A stretch of 42,523 bases of DNA, taken from positions 991,382 through 1,033,904 of the forward strand of contig NW_003314280.1 of NCBI RefSeq assembly GCF_000143415.4, in the 5' to 3' direction. Source of the stretch: Selaginella moellendorffii (Eukaryota > Streptophyta > Lycopodiopsida > Selaginellales > Selaginellaceae). Shown here in pieces: positions 1 to 9,645 of this stretch; the first letter of the stretch is position 1, and the number at the start of each line of letters is the position of its first letter. The position numbers and the translations under genes were made by a program. Below the pieces are notes generated by a model that had not been told where the DNA came from, ran no database searches, and worked only from the letters and a program-made list of their open reading frames with translations.

Positions 1-975
1 TCCGTTGCGTTCCGCATAGCCCGTTTTCTCTTCCGTTGGCAGCTCACCTCTCTGGTGAGCTTCCCGTGCCTCTAGATTCCTCATTAACACTTCTTGTGCT
101 AGACCATCGTTCTCGTATGCGGTCTACACATCATCCCAAAAGGTTGCTGTCGCGCTAGATATCGCCAACTTCAAGCTCGCTTTTCGACTTAGCGCATCTG
201 CCACGATGTTGCTCTTCCCAGGCTTGTACAGAATCTCGCAATCAAACTTGGCCAAAGCATTGGCCCACCAACCTTGTTTTCCCCTCATGTCGGGCTGTGA
301 CAAGAAGTGTTTCGTTGCCACATTGTCCGTGTAAACCTTGAAGTGTCTCCCAAGGTAGTGTCGCCACTCCTTGAGTGCCTTGACCACCATAAACAATTCC
401 TTCTCATGGGCAGGCCACTTCCATTGAGCCTTGTCCAACTTCTTTGAGAAGAACGCTACTGGATGGTTATTTTACTTCAAAACTGCGCCCAATGCAAAGT
501 CTGAAGCATTTGTTTCTACCTCAAAGTCCTTACCAAAGTCTGGTAACGCCAGCACAGGAGCGTTCCTCAACTTCCCCTTAAGGTGGACAAATGCTACCTC
601 GCATTCCGCTGTCCATACCATCTTCCCTTTTCCCGCTTGGTTCGTTAAGGGCAGGGCTACTCTCAAATAGTGTTTGATAAACTTTCGATAGTAGTTGCAT
701 AGCCCCAGGAATGCCCTTAACTCATGTACATTTGATGGTCGCTCTCAATCCTGGATTGCTTGGACCTTCTCAGGGTCCACCTTGAGCCCGTCCTTGCCCA
801 CCACATGCCCGAGAAACTTTACCTCTTGTTGAGCAAAGTCACATTTGCTCTCTTTAGCATACAGCTGGTGTTCCTTTAGTTTCCCAAACACTTTCGTCAA
901 GTGTTTGGCATGCTCCTCTAGCGTTTCGCTATAGATCAGAATGTCGTCAATATAGAAGAAGATGGATCTATGCAC
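1..975 (-). pseudogene. C-terminal RT plus RNase H of the gypsy element
   Basis: From 975 down the frame carries [10 protein letters not shown] (RT catalytic DD), the thumb motif [13 protein letters not shown], then a stop at 745-747. The same frame continues with LRAFLGLCNYYRKFI, an RNase H domain (NASDFALGAVLK, HEKELFMVVKALKEWRHYL, VYTDNVATKHF, NIVADALSRK), a stop at 472-474 and another at 124-126. After that it is open to the window edge. The first two stops sit where a Trp and a Gln codon are expected, consistent with single C-to-T or G-to-A changes. Integrase must lie outside the window. Confidence 0.85.
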
Positions 976-976
976 A

Positions 977-1274
977 TGTGCATAGACTACCGGTTGCTCA
1001 ACAAATATACAAAGAAGAACAAATACCCTTTGCCAAGGATTGAGGACCTATTCGATAGGTTGGGAAAGGCAAAATACTTCTCGATGATTGATCTAAGGTC
1101 AGGATACTACCAGATCAGGGTAGCAGAGGAAGATGTCGAGAAGACAACCTGTCGAACAAGGTATGGGAGCTTCAAGTTTCTAGTGATTCCCTTCGGGCTA
1201 TGCAATGCGCCGGCAACGTTTTCAGCATTGATAAACCATATCTTTGTACCCTATTTGGATCACTTTGTGGTTCT
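977..1274 (+). pseudogene. central RT block, inverted in place
   Basis: On the plus strand this reads [43 protein letters not shown], then RTRYGSF and [11 protein letters not shown]. That is RT fingers and palm, including the first catalytic aspartate, and it is the part missing from the minus-strand pol. The minus strand resumes on the far side with [10 protein letters not shown], carrying the catalytic DD pair. So about 300 bp has flipped inside the gene with little loss. A 20 bp perfect palindrome (967-986) marks one junction and a TTTGTG/CACAAA inverted repeat (1264-1284) the other. Confidence 0.85.
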
Positions 1275-1276
1275 TT

Positions 1277-1626
1277 TTCACAAATAACACCGGCGCCCTA
1301 TACGGCGACTTGCTCAACCTAACATGCCCTTTGTCCACCAACTCCTCTAGTTGGCGCTTGAGCTCCGCAAGTTCTTTTTCGTTCAAATGATAGGGGGGAC
1401 GAACCACCGCCTCAGCACCCTCGACTAGCTCAATCTTATGTTCTATCGGTCGTGCGGGGGGCAATTCTGCCAGTAGCTCCTCTGGCATGGTATCCTGGAA
1501 TTGGTCCAACACCCGCTGGATCACTAAAGGTACTTCTTCCGTTCCAATCTTTTTGTGGCTTCTCACCGAGAGTAAGCACAAAAATGCAGCCTTGGTCCCT
1601 TTAGTGAGTTGTCCTTTCGTGGACAT
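1277..1626 (-). pseudogene. N-terminal part of reverse transcriptase
   Basis: The translation holds the linker between protease and RT, then the typical RT entry ([31 protein letters not shown]). Immediately after VKK the reading stops making RT sense, because the next part of RT lies inverted on the plus strand at about 977-1274. The residues read past about 1277 on this strand are antisense of the inverted block. Confidence 0.85.
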
Positions 1627-1674
1627 CAGGTTTAAGCAAGAATCTTTGGCCTTGCATTGCCCTACCTTTAGATC

Positions 1675-2067
1675 CTAGGCCTCCACCCTAGATCTTCTTC
1701 CTTGGGCATTCGCCAGTACCACAAGGTTCCTGCCTTGTCCATGTAGGGCTACCACGAACCGATTGAACCAATCCATCCCGAAGATCACGTCAAATCCCAC
1801 CATGTTCAACACGGTGAAGTCCATGTCTACTTTCCAAGTCCCTACTTCGACTCTCGCTTGTCGAAGTATCTCATCGGTGTTTTGGCTACCTTGAACAAAC
1901 TTTATAGTCCTTGGTTCACCCAGCCGCTGCACCATTAGTCCGGCTTGCCGAACTATGTCTACAGCCACAAAATTATCCGAAGCACCTGTGTCAATAAGGA
2001 TCTTAACAAAGCTACCCCCGAGCTTCCCTCGGAGGGCTAGTAGATGTCGCGAACGACTCTCTACCAA
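1675..2067 (-). pseudogene. retroviral-type aspartic protease domain of the gypsy element
   Basis: This 130-residue open segment contains the catalytic motif ILIDTGASDNF near residue 24 and the downstream FDVIFGMDWF motif near residue 92, the paired signatures of a retropepsin-like protease that would cut the Gag-Pol polyprotein. It sits between gag and RT as expected. The segment itself has no internal stop, but it belongs to a polyprotein that is broken on both sides. Confidence 0.85.
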
Positions 2068-2139
2068 AGTTGTTCATGTAATGAGTAACTTTGAGCTAGG
2101 GACTGGATCACATACCTCAGTTTAGACTTCACCCGACTT

Positions 2140-3315
2140 AATGGCTATATTGGCTTTGGCCTTCTTCGGGTAGGGACATTCCCTCGAAAAGTGTCCCGCT
2201 TCACCGCAGTTGTAGCATATGTTGTTTCCCACGCTGCTAAACGACTTAACCTTCTTATCCGTGGGTTTGTCTCTTTTTGCTTGACTCCCCTACGTACTTG
2301 CTCGCTAGCCACCGGATTTGCCCTTCTGGAACCCCGAGGACTCATTCTTAAAGAAAATCTTCTTGAATTTCCCTTTGTTATATGTTCCCCTTGGTTTGGC
2401 CCCTTTGCTAAATGTGGATCCTGACCCCGTCGCGTTCCCCTTTCGCAGGTTATCGTTGAAATGCACCTTAATGGCCGCATCCAACGCTTCTTTGTAGTTG
2501 GTCGGGTTCCAGCGCATCACCTCACCGAGAGCCTAGGTTTGCAAACCTGGTATGAAGGCATGGAACACATCCATATCCCCCATGTCCATGACAAGTATTC
2601 TCTTTGCCATGAACCCATTCACATACTCCTAGATGGTTCCAGTCTGCTTCAGCCTACTCAACTCATCTCTTAGATGCAGAGTGGCATTCGGAGGAACGTA
2701 TGTTGCGCGGATCCTCGCCTTCATCATGTCCCAAGTGGCCACCGGTCCTTCGTTGGCCTCTATCATTCTCCACCAAGACTTAGCATTATCTGCTAAGTAT
2801 GGTTTTGCACATAGGACTTTCTCCGAGCTCGGTAATCGCAACGCTGGGAAGTAGTCCTCTATATCGTAAAACCAATCCTCCACCACCTTATAGTCATTCA
2901 CTCCCTTGAAGACTGGTGGGGGCTTTGGTTTGTACTTGGGAACTACCTGAGGGACTGATTCTACCTCGGTCTGTTCAACCTTGTTTGGTTCTGCCTCAAT
3001 CCCTGCCGAAGGGTCCACACCTTCTGCATTGCCAGCATCTATAGTCTTTCTCTTTTCCTTCCACTTCTCATCACGCTTTAGCTTGCGTACGAGAGTCTCC
3101 AACAAGGCATTGATCTGTGCCAACTGTCCTTCTAGCACGTCCAATCGAGCCTTGGACGACCGAACCTCGCCACCAGGCTCCTGTTTAGAAGTTTCCTCAC
3201 TAGAGTCCTCCTCATGCAAGGATTCCTCATCCATAGCCTCTCGTTCAACCGGAGGCTCCAGCTCTAGAGGAGGTTCCGTCTCCGCCTTGGTTCGCTTCCG
3301 CCCTGCTTTTGCCAT
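2140..3315 (-). pseudogene. gag of the gypsy element (capsid and zinc knuckle)
   Basis: The first open stretch (3315-2629, 228 codons) has a charged N-terminus, a short coiled-coil-like segment, and a retrotransposon Gag region near residues 130-225 (PPVFKGVNDYKVVEDWFYDI, then KSWWRMIE and TWDMMKARI). A stop near 2629 interrupts it. The same frame goes on to a basic linker and a CCHC zinc knuckle of the form CX2CX4HX4C at 2217-2176, which binds the element's RNA in intact copies. Further stops near 2533 and in the linker make it a pseudogene. ORFs on the opposite strand are shadows. Confidence 0.85.
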
Positions 3316-3359
3316 TTCCCAGCAATCTACCTCTATCCTTCGCTAGAACTAAGGAAAAA

Positions 3360-3371
3360 GCTCCGATACCA
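3360..3371 (-). other. primer-binding site (initiator Met tRNA type)
   Basis: On the minus strand the 12 bases TGGTATCGGAGC lie three bases after the LTR end. They match the complement of the plant initiator tRNA-Met 3' end (TGGTATCAGAGC) at 11 of 12 positions. The same 12 bases in the same context occur on the plus strand at 38970-38981. Confidence 0.8.
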
Positions 3372-3374
3372 AAT

Positions 3375-3843
3375 TGTAAGCCACAAATTTTTCCTTTCCA
3401 ATTTGCCAGTTTACCTCGTCTATCCGTCTAACACTGCCTTGGCTTTTGCTAAGTTCCCTCATCAAGCTTCCCGCCTATGGTACCAACTCCTACTTGGTCC
3501 TACTTGGTTTCAGCTACTCACTGCACGAGCAACGGAGTGTTAACCATCCATCCACGGATTCCCAGATCTCTCCCAATCCCCCTCCCTAGGTTAGATTGAA
3601 CTTAAGGTCTCGGACCCGATTTTGGATCTCAGACTCTGTCTCGAACTCGGTCTCGAACTCAGTCTTGAACTCGGTCTCCGAGTCGGTCTCGGACTCGATT
3701 CTGGACTCTATCTCGAACTCAGTCTTAGAGTCGGTCTTGGACTCGATCCTAGACTCGGTCCTATCCGATGAACTCTTTATCATTTTGGTCATGCTTTCGG
3801 GGCTCCTTTAGCCTACGACACCTCAGCAAGTTGGTTCCTTACA
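3375..3843 (-). repeat. 5' LTR of the minus-strand gypsy element
   Basis: Minus-strand sequence begins TGTAAGG at 3843 and ends CTTACA at 3375, giving matching inverted ends (TGTAAG/CTTACA) and an LTR of 469 bp. A three-base spacer and the primer-binding site follow directly. An imperfect GAGNCC-type hexamer tract fills 3596-3765. The left boundary is inferred from the terminal motif alone, because the second LTR is outside the window. No clear TATA box is seen in the 78 bp before the hexamer tract. Confidence 0.65.
3596..3765. repeat. degenerate GAG(T/A)CC hexamer tract inside the LTR
   Basis: About 28 imperfect six-base units, read on the minus strand as GAGTCC, GAGTTC or GAGACC. The period of six keeps frames open on both strands and creates spurious Glu/Ser/Thr-rich or Ser/Val-rich ORFs. 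A much larger tract of the same kind lies at 37530-37975, upstream of the second primer-binding site. Confidence 0.8.
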
Positions 3844-4383
3844 TGTGATTTACCATCTTTATATGACATAGAAAACTTCCTAGTGGGCATTGTTTACTTC
3901 TCCAACAAGCCTCATTTGATGCCAACTGGCTGCCTCGGAACAAATGTGCCCTTCCAACAAAACTACACTTTTGTGCAAGCATATATTCGGATTCTTGGGT
4001 GAAATGGAACTATCCAAGGAGGCAATTGCAATGAGAGGCTTCTTAAAAATATCAAGATGTTTGAGGAAAGAGTTGGATAGGAAGGTATTGACATTTTGGT
4101 CTGTGAGCTTATCAAGTTACTAGGTTGGAGCCCTTGGTCTACTATTATGGTTACTGACACTAGTTTTTGTAGTGCAAACAATGTATAAGATAGTTGACTA
4201 TTGCACGGAATAAAATTTAGAAGTGGCAAGTTTGTTGGTTGAACCATTTTGTCTAAATTAAAAAGTAGGTGAAAGAAGCCAAGATGACATGGCAAACTCA
4301 TTAGCCATTATGACAAGTAATAAGTTGTTTAGATTTGTGTAATTCTTGCTAAAGCATATTTTACAATGGATGATATGAAAAAT
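3844..4383. other. no gene recognised
   Basis: AT-moderate sequence between the LTR and the SAM-like relic. Long open frames are on the antisense strand and resemble nothing I know. A hydrophobic plus-strand stretch at about 4125-4210 has no start or family match. Confidence 0.5.
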
Positions 4384-4608
4384 CTACCAAAGGAGAAAGT
4401 AATGTAATGGATGACCTTGGAGGTTGCCAATTTTCTTATGCTTCTATGTGGAAACCACTACAATTATGATGCCTTGATGAAATCACCAATAGATGGATCA
4501 TTGCTAATGCTAATGACTGAAAGTAACCTCAATCGGTGGCTTTTGACTCTGGAAATAGGTCTTTTGAAAAGGCTGCAGGTCAGGAAATGGTTCAAGGAGC
4601 TTAAATAG
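4384..4608 (+). pseudogene. SAM-domain (sterile alpha motif) relic
   Basis: Seen in the sequence: a short frame with a stop just before WMTLEVANFL, then PIDGSLLMLMTESNLNR and LEIGLLKRLQVRKWFKELK. The spacing of the (I)DG..LL.LTE.dL signature, the EIG and the C-terminal helix match a SAM domain, a small helical protein-interaction module. It lacks an upstream start, has an internal stop and no neighbouring exons that I can find, so I read it as a fragment of a former gene. The assignment rests on motif pattern only. Confidence 0.4.
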
Positions 4609-5123
4609 TCTAGTTTTATCACCAAAAATTAGTATAGTAAAACTAGATCTATGAACTCTATATTACTATAGTGAGGAATCCAAGTGGGCTAGGCCATTTC
4701 TAGTCCTTTTGTCCAAGGCATAGGATCATCTGTTGGTAACCTAGTACCAATCATGACCAAAATAATCATTCCAGCATTTCCTATAGTTTTGGTGTTTATA
4801 AGGTATTTGTATTGTGGAAGACAAGGATTAGTAATGCAATCTCAACTAGCTCTATCACTCATTTTTTCGTAAAAGTACAAAGCTAGGATTATGGAATGAA
4901 ATGAGACTTGCATGACTAATGCTCGCTAGCCAATATACTCAAGTATGTGTCCGGGCTGCACATTAGAAGTGACTTTCAAAGACTAAATCTAGAGAGCATG
5001 TTTAACCTGATCGATTTTCATTGCTTTTGGTGTAGGCTTCTAAATTTGGACTTCCTAAAAAGTCACCTAGCCTCAAACCCAAGGACACTTAATGCCAAAT
5101 ATCCCAAGACCCTTAACCAATTG

Positions 5124-5200
5124 GAAAAGAGGGTGCACTTTTATTTATAAACCCTTTCCCTCTATATTTAAATCCCATTAATCATTCTTTTTGGTTGCTT
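5124..5200. repeat. short AT-rich repeat, copy 1 (MITE-like)
   Basis: The stretch around GTGCACTTTTATTTATA followed by CCCTTTCCCTCTATATTTAAATC is repeated with a few changes at 7757-7845 and 15284-15358. The right end reads TTTTTGGTTGC, the inverse of the GCAAACCAAAAA left end of the other copies, which suggests about 80 bp elements with short terminal inverted repeats. Confidence 0.5.
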
Positions 5201-6117
5201 ACAATCCACTACACTTCCCCGCAAGTTCACGCCCTTGTAAATAGAAGTTGAAAGGTATAGCTCTCTTGAGAGCTCTACTCTCTTAACACCCTACCCCTCG
5301 AATCAAGCCTAGCAAGAGCAAATTGGACCTAGACCTATAGTGTGCTAACCTGGGGCATTTATTTCACATGCTTATAACCCTTGATCTTGTCAATACCAAA
5401 CATTAGACATAATACAAGATTTAACCCAAGAGTTAGATGTTTTCTTTCAATCCCTAATCTTCCTAGAAAGGAGAAGAACAAGGACAAATCAATTGTTCTT
5501 TCTCACATTCTATCATAGTGGGCACACTTGATATTGCCATTCAAATCTTACCAAAGATCTCCTCTCTCTCAAAAAGGCAATTCCAGGCCAAAACTCAAAT
5601 CCTACTTCATGAAATTTGGCACTCTTGCCAACTTCACTCTCACTGCTGATCTCACCTATAAATAAGAAAAGAGAAAAAGAATGAAACTAGGCTGGGACGA
5701 GGCTCTGGAAATGGAGGTTCTTGACCTTGCTAGCAGAGAGCTGAGTTTTAAACCTTTAGAGAATAGCAAGCTTGGATGATAAAAGCAAAGTATTTTGAGC
5801 ATGTTGCACTCAGCTCCTCAAGACATTGTGTGCATCATAGTTTCCAAAAAGTTCAAGTGATGATAAGTAGTGATTCTAACAAGGATTTTCAGATAGAGAT
5901 AGATTGGATAGGATATTTAGATTCATAACTTGCCAAGATGCTCTCTATGATGCCCTCTAGAGCTCTAGTCACTTGATTCATGTAGGAAGGGCTTGATAGA
6001 AACTTGAATTGAAATTCTAGTTGATCATGGTGCCTAGCTCCTTGCACAGCTCACTCTTCCACGCAAAAACAACAAGTCTATGGAATGGAAAATAATTTGT
6101 AAAATCACTCTATAATC
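5201..6117. other. no gene recognised
   Basis: AT-rich, stops in all frames. No long frame, RNA gene or repeat family recognised. Confidence 0.5.
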
Positions 6118-6324
6118 ATCAGAAGCCTTGCCTCAGAGTTGCAGGTGCCCTTAAGATTGTTCGGCTGTGGCAATGGTGTCATGGGCTGGATGTGGAGCTG
6201 CAAGATTTGGAGGGTGTTACCAATTTGCCACCTGAAAAACTTAGCTTAGGTGGGATTGAGTTCTTCTTAGCAAAATTGGAGAAGAGGATGAATCAGATGG
6301 AGCAAATTATCAGCTCAAGATGAT
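6118..6324 (+). other. possible orphan exon, unknown product
   Basis: After an acceptor-like CAG a frame stays open for about 68 codons without an ATG start, reading ALKIVRLWQWCHGLDVELQ then LEGVTNLPPEKLSLGGIEF and AKLEKRMNQMEQIISSR before a stop. The composition is protein-like, and the last part looks like an amphipathic helix or short coiled coil. I do not recognise the family. The surroundings are AT-rich and gene-free, so it may be a relic or chance. Confidence 0.2.
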
Positions 6325-7285
6325 GGAGATGCGATAATGATACCATTGGTATGGTTTTCTTTTCCAGGCATCAGTTGAGATCTCACTAGAGGGTTCTGGA
6401 AATCTTCAAATATAAGAAGATTTTATAATACACTTCTTATTAGGAACTGCTCAGATTAAACACTCCAAACAGGCTTCTTGTGTCTTTGGAGCTACTACAC
6501 TAGACTTATTTAAAGATTTCCTGGGATGAACGGTGCTAGGATCCCTCCCTCATAGAGCATCAGTGAGGCTAATCCGGGCATCTAAGTTAGATTATGGCAT
6601 TGGCTGAAAAAGAATAAAGCAATTGCTTGTAAACCTATGATACATAAGAGTTTCTTCTCTTCTTGATATTTTAATAGCTTAAACCAGGAGCTAGGAAGAA
6701 ATACAAAGAAGGATATAATTGGTTGTAAATGTAGAAAGAGGGGTGTTAATCTCAAAACATAGATGAAAGATAATACATGTGGTATTAGAGCTATATTTTT
6801 TAGAAGAGTGGACATCAATCTTATTAAATATTTCCTATTTTATATAACCCTCAAGGTTTGAATCAATCTCTTCTTTGCAATTACCATTAATATATCAAAT
6901 ATACTAAGGATTATGGTATCATGGAATGAAAGTCATTACTAGATGTTTGTAATAGCTAAAAGGTTGATTGTTTGTTGGAGTTTTAGGAAAGTTGTTGTCT
7001 TATGAGGTAAAAATTAACTTTTTTGCAATGAAGCTTACAGGCCATAGTTCTTAGAACTACAAAGATTTTTGAAAACTTTACCTAGCAAAAAGAGTATGGG
7101 AGAAGTATTTGTTTTTGCTCTAATTTTCTTACAATACCATTTAACATTTGGTTATTAATTTTTTTTCATAAGCTAAAGATTTGAGTTTGGCTTTGGTTCA
7201 AATGCCTTATGATTGCAATTTCTTGGAAGATATATAAAACAAAATTGATTTAGCAAAGTTAAATATGACAAGTTAGGAGATTGGC
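6325..7285. other. no gene recognised
   Basis: Very AT-rich. The only longish frame (6818-6582, minus strand, hydrophobic) matches no family and is probably chance. Confidence 0.5.
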
Positions 7286-7286
7286 T

Positions 7287-7375
7287 AATGAGCATTATCA
7301 TTATTAAAAGTATAGATCCATTGAGAAAACTTTGTCACCAACTTTGTACTTTTAATAATAACAATGCTCATCATT
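7287..7375. repeat. foldback inverted repeat
   Basis: Arm 7287-7312 (AATGAGCATTATCATTATTA...) pairs with 7347-7375 (TACTTTTAATAATAACAATG...), with a three-base bulge and two or three mismatches around a loop of about 34 bases. It could be a small foldback MITE or a hairpin-RNA source. Nothing in the sequence shows that it is transcribed. Confidence 0.6.
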
Positions 7376-7574
7376 AGAAATGGATTTGTCTCATGAAATA
7401 GATAAGAGATTGGAGAGATATTGAATTTAGACTTTGTGAAAGGTCATTTAATTTAGTGCTATTCAAACTCAATGACATTTTAACCCTAAGTATTTTAAAA
7501 CCCTCAACTAATTGAATAATTTACTACATATTAAACGCTTCATTTGCTTAAAAATAGTGTTATTTTTATTTGAT

Positions 7575-7845
7575 TTATTTAACATCAACCATTAGAAGGT
7601 AGAATAAACTATAATATACTAAGAAGTGTTTAAGAAATTTTATAAATTATAAATACAAAATCAATTTAAATGCATAACAACCATTAGATGGTAGAATATT
7701 CTACAATATCAAAGCATATTTTAGATATATTCCACTCTGTTTACAGGTTTTTCTTAAGCAAACCAAAAAAAAATGCACTCTTATTTATAGGCACTTTCCC
7801 TCTATATTAAACTTCATTAAAGTCACTTTTTTTACTTGTTGATAG
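7575..7845. repeat. AT-rich MITE-like repeats, copy 2
   Basis: The block containing ACCATTAGAAGGTAGAATA, ATATACTAAGAAGTGTTTA and ATCAAAGCATATTTTA, ending near CTTAAGCAAACC, recurs at about 15127-15280 and again at about 15534-15736. It is joined to a second copy of the roughly 80 bp repeat (7757-7845). The TTAA between the units may be a target duplication. Confidence 0.6.
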
Positions 7846-7893
7846 GTCACTTCCAAAAACTCCACTGATATGTACAACTTGAAACTCAAAACA

Positions 7894-8606
7894 GGAGACT
7901 GAAGCCATATTGAGGTGATGGTGAATCCGCTTGTCTCCGTTGGCTGCCTCCCAGAGTTTAACAGGGTTGAAGCTCACCATGTTGTTCCAGGGGTCAAGCA
8001 AGTTGTCAAGGAACTGGTACGTGTAGATTTTATGATAAAAAATTGTCATTGTCCTCCAGGAAGAGGATTTGCTTGAGCTGGAGTGCTTTGCTGCCTCAAG
8101 TTTTGGAGAGAATGGTGGCGATCTGTGGGAGGCGCTCATCCATCCCTTCGAATGCATTCTCGATCGCTTGACTGTGGTATGGGGGATTGTTTCGCATCTC
8201 AAGGATGTCAACGATTCTGACGCTCTTCGAGCTGCTGTGGACGAAGCACAAGTAGCTTTACCTGTTCTTTCTCTTGAGTTTTAGGACTGTTGTGCAGCCC
8301 TTGAGAACGAACTTTTTGTTGAGGTTAGGACAGAGCAACGCTTTGTATCAGGCGTTTGAGAAGATCCGCAGTGGTGCCTTGTTCGATACACTGAACGAAG
8401 CTCAGCAACGAGTTGTAGAAGGTATGTGAGCGCTTCATTTGATCTCTTGTGGAGTTCTCTCTCTTTTGTTTTCTTCAGGACGTTTGAAAGATGCCATACT
8501 AAATGGAGTGGCATTAGAACATGAGAAGAAAGTGCATTTTAATGAGATCCAACAGGTATATATATGTGTTTGTTCTTGGCTAACATTTCAAAGTTTTGCA
8601 GGAGCT
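7894..8606 (+). pseudogene. 5' fragment of M3 oligopeptidase gene (partial duplicate)
   Basis: Near-identical to 15892-16618: exon 1 (ATG at 7918), exons 2-4 and the first bases of exon 5 of the peptidase at 15916-18903, introns included. Intron 1 is 14 bases shorter here, and scattered substitutions are present. Homology stops abruptly within GGAGCT at 8606, after which unrelated sequence leads into the NPF pseudogene. The zinc site and most of the catalytic domain are missing, so it cannot encode an active enzyme. The intact splice signals suggest a fairly recent duplication. Confidence 0.9.
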
Positions 8607-8689
8607 ATCATAGGTATCGTACATTCATCACATCCAAGATTCAATGAAATTTAACATCACGAATTAAACATACCTAGATAATATTGAGG

Positions 8690-9611
8690 CGCCCAAAGCT
8701 GGTGCTGGCGGCATCACTCTTCATCACACAATGCAATACTGGTACGTGAAGTTAACACGAAGAATCATAGTCCCGAGTGATCGATCGAAACTCTGATCGC
8801 AGGTTTCTGGACCGAGCAGCCACAATCGTCAACGGAGAGCACCACGGCTCCGAAAAGATCAATCCGTGGAGGCTACGCCCGGTGAGCCATGTAGAGGAGC
8901 TCAAATTGCTGCTGCGAATGACGCCCGTGTGGGCGACGGGCATCCCGATCTTCGTGGCGTGGTGGCAGCAGAGCACGTTTTGGATCGGGCAGGGCTACGT
9001 CATGGATCTCCGCATGGGATCCTCCCCGCACGCTTTCAAGATGCAGCCCGTGACGCTCCCGGTCTTCTCCCTCCTCACGATGATGATCTTCCTCCCCTTC
9101 TACGACAAGCTCGTCGTCCCGCTGGCCGCCAAGGTCACCAGGAACCCGCGCGGCATCACCTTCCTCCAGAGGATTGGCGTGGGGATCACCTTCGCCGCCT
9201 CGGCGATGCTGGTGGCGGGCGCGGTGGAGGTGAAGCGGCGGCGCCTCGGATTCGCCCACCCCCTCTCGTGCTTCTGGCTGGCCCCCCAGTTCTGGCCTCT
9301 CCGAGGCCTTCGTCACCATCGGCTACCTCGAGTTCTTCTACGATCAATCGCCGCCCAGCATGAGGAGCATGGCGGCGGCGGCGGTGTGGGCGATCATCGG
9401 CACTGGCAACTACGTCAGCACCGCCATCGTGGCGCTCATCAAGCGGTCAACGAGGATCTCGATGACCGAAAACCTCGAGTACTTCTACTGGGTGCTGGCG
9501 GGCTGCCTGGCCGTCGATTTCGTGGCTCACCTTCTTGTCTCTACGTTCTACACGTACACAAAGCCGGACTACGCCGACGACGGCGATCAAGTTCCCATTG
9601 CGATGATTTAG
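8690..9611 (+). pseudogene. NPF (NRT1/PTR family) transporter, 3' half, frameshifted
   Basis: A remnant of an earlier exon (8690-8741, ending LHHTMQYW-like, equivalent to the family's LPHTDQ(F/Y)RFLD) and its intron precede a last exon from 8803 (FLDRAATIV, NPWRLRPVSHVEELKLLLRM, FWIGQGYVMDL, ending FYTYTKPDY). This is the C-terminal half of a 12-TM proton-coupled nitrate/peptide/metabolite transporter. A one-base shift at about 9291-9297 separates LAPQF from LSEAFVTIGYLEFFYDQSP, which resumes in the next frame and runs cleanly to the stop at 9611. The N-terminal half is absent, replaced by the peptidase fragment. It is convergent with the intact paralogue, 34 bp stop to stop. Confidence 0.8.
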
Positions 9612-9645
9612 AATATATCATATTACATTGGTCTTTAATAGATGA

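Larger units (their letters stand above)
1..3843 (-). mobile_element. Ty3/gypsy LTR retrotransposon, decayed and cut by window edge
   Basis: Read on the minus strand, the order is LTR (3843-3375), primer-binding site, gag with a zinc knuckle, aspartic protease, reverse transcriptase and RNase H. This is the gag-pol order of Ty3/gypsy elements. Integrase and the second LTR would lie beyond base 1. Coding is broken by several in-frame stops, and a roughly 300 bp block inside RT is inverted, so this copy cannot make an intact polyprotein. The part after the stop at 124 stays open to base 1, so the element continues off the window. Confidence 0.9.

Noticed and set aside
3586-3811. Two opposing ORFs in the LTR hexamer tract
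   Set aside because: Same period-six artefact as in the larger array.
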